Shown: piece by piece, positions 56,640 to 64,000 of the stretch | Layout of the letters: each line of letters starts with the position of its first letter | Position numbering within the stretch: the stretch's first letter is position 1 | Assembly: GCA_021613535.1 (NCBI GenBank) | Contig: CP075492.1 | Span: 18,972,001-19,036,000 of the forward strand | Source of the DNA: Adineta vaga | Lineage: Eukaryota > Rotifera | Direction: 5' to 3' | DNA: 64,000 bases | Made by a program: the position numbers and the translations under genes | Notes under the pieces: model-generated | What the model saw: only the letters and a program-made list of their open reading frames with translations | Database searches by the model: none | What the model was told of the DNA's origin: nothing

Positions 56640-58622
56640 TATTTTCAATAGGTTTATTTCTGATTCTTCTTCTTTTAATTTCGTTAAATACTGAAATCAT
56701 TACAAAAACAATCAAACGTCCAACATTGATTGTTTATAAAGATTTACACGATCAATATTCCAATACACTCATATATCCTTGTTCATACATGATGATTCCT
56801 TACAATAAATTCGTATCATTATCTCCGATTTTACATCAAGTGTGTTCAAGTGATTTAATTACAGATAAATGGATTTCATTATTGAATGATGTTAGAACTG
56901 AATATAATTCACCAGATTGGCGAAATAAAGCTCCTTTAAAATTCCAATTATTATCTGATCTTTGCAATTTAGCTAAGAAAACAATTGATGATGCTATTCA
57001 TCGTTTTCTATCACAATCATTTATTACTTTGAATGCATTATCTCAAATTGATTTTGATACACAATTAAATGCAACTCTCAAACAATTCATTCGATCGACA
57101 ACGGATTATTTTGATCTTCTTATTCAAACATCACAAATTCTTGTTCAAGTCGATCAACCTTATTTTGTAACAGTTGGAGCTAAGTTTGCCCGAAATAGAG
57201 AAAAAAACCTAAGAGGAAAATTCGTATATAATGGAATGGGTCAACGAAAATATCAAGTATTATAGAAATCTCTATTTTTCTTTTTACCACTTAAACACGA
57301 TATAATTTAATCTTGAGTAGATTATATATATATATATATATACATGTATATATGTCAAATTAGAAAGGTAAATTCAATTATTCTTGTCGGTTGAAGAAAG
57401 GGTGGTGGAGTTGTCTGAACGGGAGATGATCTTGAAGGTTATTAGAGTAGAATAGTTAAATTTAACTTTCGAATTTGACATTCCTAATACGATATAATAA
57501 TGTTACAGTAACAGTGAGATTTTTGGGAGATTGACTGAGGATAAAAATAGAAATATCTACTTTGTTTTTAGGTTGCATTTCAACTATTAGAACCAATCGA
57601 TATAGCTTCGTCAAGATTCAACTGTATTTGTGCTACTGATAGTCAGTGTCAAACTCCAATGACCATTCATAGGACTGATACCGGCTTACTATTGTCTTGA
57701 CAATATACTAAATATTATAGTGTACCAGGTTGGATTATAGGTTGTTCAGCTACAGATTCACTTATGCGTTCGACACTCGAATGTTATTACTCAAGTTCAG
57801 ATTGTTTATCAATTTTAATGAATTACAGTAAACAAACATATGATATTAATGTTCCTATTCAAAATTCAGTATGGTTTCAGTTAATCGTCTCGTCTATAAT
57901 TCAACATTAAGTCGTTTTCCTCCAAAAACTTTAATTTCAAACATAATTCAAAATATCATGATAGAACAATGGAATTCATCTGTTTCATATAATCGCTTTT
58001 ATGAATCATGTGCACCAAGTTATTATTCTTATTCTTTGAGAATGCCTGCAAAAAGTACTGTTGAAATAATAACAACATTATTATCTTCAATCGGTGGTCT
58101 TATTCTCTTATTACGCCTAGTTATACCTCAATTAGTTAAGTTTATCTTGTACTTCTTCACTAAGACTGATAAGAAACAACAACAACAACAACAGGATAAA
58201 TTTTTTATCAAACATTTATTTTCTTTTTCATAGAAAAGAGTCTAATAAGAACAAATTGTTCGTTTGTATGTTCATATTTAAAATGCAAGGAATTATTTTT
58301 CATAAAACTTGTAAATTCTTGTTGAATTTTAGTGCGTCACAAGGGATTCAGTCGAATAAAAGTGATCGTACAGAATTTGATCAAAATTATATACAGTAGT
58401 GTTATAAATCTAAATATTTTTTTATTACGAGATTTTGGTAGTAATACAGATCGAACGTTAGCTAAACGTTTGGGTCAATGGGCGACACGTCTATATATGA
58501 TTTTGTTCAGTATTGGCATTGTTACTCTAACCTTACGTGCCATTGTTCAACCTCAAACGATGAAAAAAACTTTCGATAAACCATCTCTTGTTTTGTACAA
58601 TCAACTTTATCAACATTATTAA
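56640..58622 (+). pseudogene. Cysteine-rich membrane protein, tandem copy 2, degraded
   Basis: Begins with a hydrophobic segment near 56650, then LIYPCSYMMIPYNKFVSLSP and FHQVCSSD-like ILHQVCSSDLITDKWIS, LLSDLCNLAKKTI and a helical region to 57265. After a gap come FNCICATDSQCQTPM, a TGA at 57698, then VPGWIIGCSATDSLMRSTLE with its Cys pair. A frameshift at about 57870 leads to LVYNSTLSRFPPKTLI, MIEQWNSSVSYNRFYESCAP and a final membrane segment (IGGLILLLRLVIPQLVKFIL). A further exon at 58332-58622 resembles the cytosolic or membrane leader that opens the next copy. Multiple lesions make this copy non-functional. Confidence 0.55.
57322..57353. repeat. TA-rich dinucleotide microsatellite
   Basis: A run of TA repeats followed by CATGTATATATG, between the two halves of membrane-protein copy 2. 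Confidence 0.8.
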
Positions 58623-58764
58623 TCGCATCATCATCAGACCGGCCAGTAACGCATCATCATATATTCAGTGATGTAGTATTGAAGCAATATCATTAATTTC
58701 AAGTAACAGTATATTAATTCTTTTAGTAGATTAGAAAAGTATTATTTCTTCTTGTGATTATTTA

Positions 58765-60984
58765 CGCAGGTTTGTTCATGTCCATTTGCATCGGAAGAAG
58801 GACGAGCTTATCTTACAGCTGATTATATTTCTGAACTTTCTGAATATGATGTGAATGATTATCGTCGTTTTTTTCCTGCTCATTTACAATTTCTTCAAGG
58901 ATTATGTCAACTTATGCAACTAATTTTGAATATATTGTTCCTTGGGAACAAATACAAGAAACATATGTACCTATTCAAGCTAAAATCTATAATAATACAT
59001 GTTCATGTGGATTACATTCTAGCTGTACAAGTGATGCGAAGTTTATTAAATCAGATTCTTTAGAAGAAATATTTATCAAAGGTTTAAAAATGGGTTGTAT
59101 ACCAAGTGAATCATTTCGTGCTTCAACTTTAGAATGTTTCTATGATCCATCATGTATTGATCTTATTCAAGAATATACAATTATCGGAAATTGGAGTAAT
59201 GTTACAGATTCTTTGTCAATAAATAATAGTCGATTTTCAATGAATACAACCATTGATGAACTTATTAATAATCTATTTATTGAAGAATGGAAAAAATTGG
59301 TTAATTATTCATCTTATTTTCAACAATGTTCTCCTTTTTCATGTTCATATACTTATATTCAACAATTCAATGTACTTCGTACATTAACTATTTTACTTGG
59401 TCTTCAAGGTGGTCTTACTATTTTACTTGAATGGATTTGTCCAAAAATAATTCAAATTATATTTAAATTAAATCAATATCGAAAGAAACGAATAAATACG
59501 ATTCAACCGATTTCTCACATTGAAACAAAATCTATACAAAATATCAACACAAACATTCACAATATTAGAACAAATATATCTTCAAGAATGAAATTTTCTT
59601 TGAAATTCGTCTTGATATGTATATTGTTACTATTTATATTAGCAGCTTTGATTCTGTTTTCTTTGAACATTATTCGTGAAGAGAAGAGATTAAACGTTCA
59701 TTCAACAGGTATGTTAATAAGAAGAAAATATTTTCAACAATTAAATTTTTTCTAATAGCTTCCTTGACAAGTAGTAGTACTACTAATATGGATTCAATAT
59801 TCAATACATTAACTAATACTATTACGGACATGACAACCAAATATAAACATTGTCGTAAGTAAATTAATATTGTCTCGAAATGTCTTCGATTATTTTGTTT
59901 TTGATTAGCTTGTCCGTTAAATTTCGAACGAATATCAAAGAACAGAAATCCTTTTGAATTTGAATTCTCCATACATGTTGTTGCTGATTTCAATGGTGAC
60001 AATTGGTTTGATATTGCTTCTATCAGTACTTATAGAAGTTGTTTGAAAGTATCACTTAGTAATGGTGATGGTACTTTTAAACCAGAGATTACGTCTTTGG
60101 AAGATTTTCATTTTAATGTGATCAAAATGGTTGTTGCTGATTTCGATAGAGACACAATACCCGATATTGTTGGTATTCGTACAAATCCTGGTTTTGTAGC
60201 AATTGCGTTCGGCATTGGTGATGGAACTTTCAAATGAAAAGAGAAACTTATTAGAGAATATCCTTACAATCCAACTGATATCGCTTTAGCTGACTTTGAT
60301 CGTGATGGATACTTCGATATGGCTGTTGCACAAGGTTACGATAGAAGTATTGCTGTGTTCCTTGCCGATGGTGACGAATTTTTCTCAAAAGGCGTGACAT
60401 TCTATGCCGGCGTTCATAGTTCTTCATCTAGTATTGTCATTGCCGATTTCAACGTTGACAATTATCAAGATATTATTGTCGTGAATCAGAATGATGGAAA
60501 CATTGGTATATTGTTGGGATATGGTAATGGATTTTTTGAAGCACCTAAGATTCTCATTATTATTGATCACGATATACCAATATATTTTGCTATCAATGAT
60601 TTCAATAAGGATATTCTATTAGATATAGTGTTCTGCTATGAGGGTGATAACTCAATTAATATGGTGTTCGGATATGGTAATGGAACTGTTGGCAATATCG
60701 AAACGTTTAATATAGGAGATAGTCACATTGTTAATCAGTTCGTTATTGGAGATTTTAATGACGATTCCCATTTAGACATCGGTTTTAGTAAAATTGATGA
60801 GAAAATGAATTTGTTAGTTCGATATGGAAACGGAAGTTTTGAAATACAAACAGCATTTACGACAAGATTTGATAATCAGTCGAGTTGGATCAATATCGGT
60901 GATTTTAATGGAGATGGTTATGAAGATATAATTGAAATAGACGGTACTTCATCAGAGGATGTTTATTTGAACACATGTCAATAA
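58765..60984 (+). pseudogene. Cysteine-rich membrane protein, tandem copy 3, with FG-GAP repeats
   Basis: It starts mid-ectodomain (VCSCPFASEEGRAYLTADYI). A frameshift at about 58900 separates FLQGLCQL from STYATNFEYIVPWEQ. Then follow CSCGLHSSCTSDAKF, GCIPSESFRASTLECFYDPSC, CSPFSCSYTYIQQFN, a membrane segment (LGLQGGLTILLEWICPKII) and a second one (FVLICILLLFILAALILFSL). After two short introns come about seven FG-GAP/VCBS blades (60 residues each) with calcium-type loops ADFDRDGYFD, GDFNDDSHLD and GDFNGDGYED, as in integrin-alpha propellers. A TGA at 60235 interrupts the second blade. The FG-GAP end closes at 60984. Confidence 0.6.
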
Positions 60985-61900
60985 TGCACAATTAAATATC
61001 TTTCTATCCTATCAATGAGCTTTTTGTTTGTAAATATTCATTGTGCTTTTCGTATATTCTACAAATAATCGAAGAGAAATAATAACATAATCAAACTATA
61101 TCTAATTATATATTATACTTATCTTTTATTTTATCTTGTCAATATAGTTTTATATCTCGATAAGTATTGATGATGAAAATGAGTTTCGATTCGGTTAACG
61201 AATGGAAATGGACAGACTTTTTGAAATTAAATTAGCAAAATTAAACGCATTTGTTTCATTGGTCTATTTTAATAACAAGATAAATTTGTTTTTGAGATTT
61301 ATATATTTGATTTTAATTGAAACTGATTTAAAATCCAAAATTGAATATTTCTCTACTATAAGTTAATTCATTTTTCATCAATTATTGATTATTAATGTTT
61401 TATTTATCTTATGAGAATTTAAGAAAATGACTATTTACTTTTGTATCACATTTTCTAAATAAAATCTTATCTTTTAATTTCGAATTCGACTAAAATTAAT
61501 CGTTGATCGATTGATTTGTAGTTTGTCTTTTTTTAAAAACTTACTGCCAAAATTTAGCCACTCCCTCCGCACTTTTAAAAGTAATCGAGAACCGTGCTTA
61601 TTCACTCCTTCAAAGTTATAATAGTGTATGAAAAACTATACAACTGAATTTGTTATGATAAATGTTACTACATTATTTTATTCTTTCTTTTTAATTAGCG
61701 ATATTGTCAAACTTGATAGAGGGTGTGAGTTACTAGACAACACCTACTCTCTTTTGCAAATTTATATAAAAGAATAATATAAGAACATCGATTATTTTTT
61801 TTTATATAGTAATATTCTTTTATAGATTAATAAATGACTTAAACTACTGATCTTCTGATTCAAGACAATTTTGATCAATATTCTAGATAGAATAGAAATG
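60985..61900. other. Convergent spacer, no gene
   Basis: AT-rich. A weak telomere-like pair lies at 61719-61751 (GAGGGTGTGAG facing CACCTACTCTC). Confidence 0.45.
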
Positions 61901-61929
61901 AAATAAATGATTGATATGAGAATATCTTA

Positions 61930-64000
61930 TACAAATGCTTACCGATAAGTGATATCGATGTTGATTATTATGAATAATTTGTAATTGTTGTGTTACATGA
62001 TGAAGTCTGAAAGATTAGAATTTTAAATTTGAATAAATTTTTAAAAAATCTTCATACTTTTGTTCAATATGATGTAAAGTTATTTCCATTTGATTTTTTT
62101 CTCCGTTCTTTAATGTATATCTCCAATAGTCATCAGCTATTGCACTTTCACGTTGCATTGCATCAGTAACTATTTATTTTACGAAGAAATAAATTAGGTT
62201 TTTTTGTTTTTGTGTAATAAAAGTTTTACTTTTGAATTCTTCTTTATCGATACTATTAGAATTGATATCAATTCGATCAATTGGTAAAATATCACAAGTA
62301 ACTAACCAAACATCAAGAAATAAATCGTGATTATTTATGAATATTTTACCTGATACATTATTTCGACGTTGTTGACAAATAGTTTTTAGTTTTTCGAAGA
62401 TATATCGAATGAAAATAAAGAGATAATATAAAATATTAAATGGCGGTGGTAATAAAGGTTTATCTCGATATTCAAAAACAAGCAAAAATCGTTGATAACG
62501 CCATAGTATATGAGATTGACTTTCGACATTTTGAATTGTAAGACTAAAAACGAAGAATGAATAGATTTATACTTCTCACGTATGATTTTGTTTATACTTA
62601 AATAAAGCGACAAGTACATTAAGAAGAAGTACATTGGCAATGGCAACAAACAATATTGCCAAGAGAAAAGCCACATCCGAAAGTGAATCATCACCATCTA
62701 AACGAAAAAGAAAATAATAGACGAAATTGTATTGAAATTCTTTATACCAATTGGATCTACTTGTCCAAAGATTTTCCAAACACCATAATTTGTAACATCA
62801 CGTATTGTTTCCCATGTCCATAAATCATTTCCACCATTTGCTGTACTAACATTATATAATGATCCATCGCTATTATAATTCCAAGATACTTGATTCGTTG
62901 TATTAATTAATGACCATGATGCAACTGAAAATCCATACAAAAAAATCATAATAAAACAAATAAAAAATAGAAGATCTCTCATCTAGAAATTCAAAAGAAA
63001 ATGAAATGAAAGAAAATTTTGATTATTTACGGTATTAAAAATCATAAATAATTTTGGTCCAAATTTTTCATATGCCGCAAATAAATGTAATGTTCGAACA
63101 TACCAAATTATCAAATCAAGACATAAAAATATTCTTAGAAAATTATTTCACAAATAAATATAAATTCATTTTCTTTTCAAAATTTGTTTTACTTTGATAC
63201 AATAAAAAGTGATTCATTGACAAAAAATCTTGTAATAAAACCAATAAGATATAAGATGATTGCTAAAACATCCATCATATTCCATATTTCTGATAAATAT
63301 TCTCTTTTTGATTCAGCAGTAATAAACTGAAAAGAAAATATTATAAATATCGATAAATCTAAACTATAGAAATTTATTATTACTTGACGTGCTTCTTCTA
63401 TAACTAAACACCATAAACAAATATGAAGAATGATTTCTGGAATTGGTATATGTAAATCTTGAATTCCTGATCGTTGTTCATGATAATCATTCCATGGAAA
63501 ATAATCAACAAGAAGAACAAAACTGAACAATCCAAGAAATAGAACAAAGAATATCTAAAAATCAAATTTTGAGAATATATTAAAACTATATAATGAATTT
63601 TTTTCTTACCATATAATAATAAAATCGTACAATAGGTGCACGATAAAAATATGCAATTTTATCAATTTTTCGTAGATGATTTTTTCCTTGATTTAAATTA
63701 GGTCTTCAAAAAACAAACAAACAAGAATTCTATTAATTTTCATATATTAATCATTATTATCTTACCTAATAACATTATGAATCATCATTGGTTGACTAAC
63801 TTTTGATGCATCTCGAGCACTTCGAACCAACTAGTTTAACAAGTCTCGTTTTTTTTCTCGTCATTTTTGTTTTGTTCACTTACTCTTTTACGTTTTTGTA
63901 CATATGGTAGAAAAAAACAAAATATTGGTAATAGAGGAAGAAATAACGAACAGAGAAAGACCTGAAAATAAAAAAAAAACATGTTTAAAATCTATTATAT
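61930..64000 (-). CDS. TRPM-like cation channel, C-terminal half, runs off the window
   Basis: Minus-strand exons from 64000 down give the channel part of a melastatin-type TRP protein. The membrane region starts with IAYFYRAPIVRFYYYM near 63650. It continues with FSFVLLVDYFPWNDYHEQRS (63530), LSEIWNMMDVLAIILYLIGF (S3, about 63280), WYVRTLHLFAAYEKFGPKLF (S4-S5, about 63090) and LLFFICFIMIFLYGFSVASW (S5, about 62970). The pore region contains VWKIFGQVDPIG, and S6 is AFLLAILFVAIANVLLLNVL (about 62680). After S6 come WRYQRFLLVFEYRDKPLLPP (TRP-domain region) and ESAIADDYWRYTLKNGEKNQ, the C-terminal helix/coiled coil near 62100-62160. The N-terminal MHR domains would lie beyond the window. Introns are short. 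No lesion is seen in the visible part. Ion selectivity cannot be judged. Confidence 0.75.

Overview
The window looks like nuclear DNA of an invertebrate, most likely a bdelloid rotifer (Adineta/Rotaria type). The reasons are short AT-rich GT-AG introns (about 50-70 nt), several arginine ADP-ribosyltransferase (ART) genes fused to TPR repeats, NHL-repeat, FG-GAP and Kelch membrane proteins, diverged rhodopsin-like receptors, and scattered G-rich tracts resembling the TGTGGG repeat I recall for bdelloid telomeres. The taxon is inferred; no rRNA or mitochondrial marker is present. Many genes are broken and mobile DNA is abundant, as in accessory or subtelomeric DNA.

Layout. 1-2.34 kb (-): ABCB-type ABC transporter, cut at both ends. 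2.35-3.8 kb (+): a possible flavin oxidoreductase piece abutting that cut. 3.87-5.2 kb (+): mitochondrial glutamate-carrier-like SLC25 gene. 5.8-6.5 kb: decayed DDE transposase. 7.77-10.97 kb (+): four-exon membrane pentapeptide-NHL fusion. 11.2-12.4 kb (-): SET/zinc-finger methyltransferase. 13.4-13.9 kb (-): LINE endonuclease fragment. 15.1-18.0 kb (+): intact ART-TPR gene with a C-terminal membrane segment. 18.6-19.4 kb (-): unknown protein. 20.2-34.4 kb: a small secreted-protein gene split by a 13.2-kb transposon. 35.3-36.3 kb: receptor. 37.15-43.2 kb: a second ART-TPR gene split by a 4-kb transposon. 44.5-46.9 kb: third ART-TPR gene. 47.7 kb: F-box-like fragment. 48.7-49.8 kb: broken secreted aldo-keto reductase. 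50.2-51.1 kb (-): receptor. 51.8-53.4 kb (-): membrane Kelch protein. 54.1-61.0 kb (+): three tandem copies of a cysteine-rich membrane family, the last followed by FG-GAP repeats. 61.9-64 kb (-): 3' half of a TRPM-like channel.

The main discovery candidate is the element at 20524-33724. It is flanked by an 8-bp duplication (CCTCCGTG). Removing the element plus one duplication restores a continuous reading frame across the host exon. It has inverted termini, inverted subterminal repeat arrays (7 and 5 copies) and about 31 copies of a 63-bp minisatellite. It carries three genes: a PrimPol-like primase, a large gene of at least 14 exons whose visible introns are all phase 1, and a transposase resembling the Kyakuja-Dileera-Zisupton (KDZ) group. 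A DNA transposon with its own primase and a modular, skippable-exon protein is unusual.

The second element (38438-42480) has TTAA duplications, TIRs of about 587 bp and an apparently intact eight-exon, 667-codon Mutator-like/Kolobok-like transposase. It is inserted in a TPR repeat of an ART gene. Both insertions look young, and both target genes carry other lesions.
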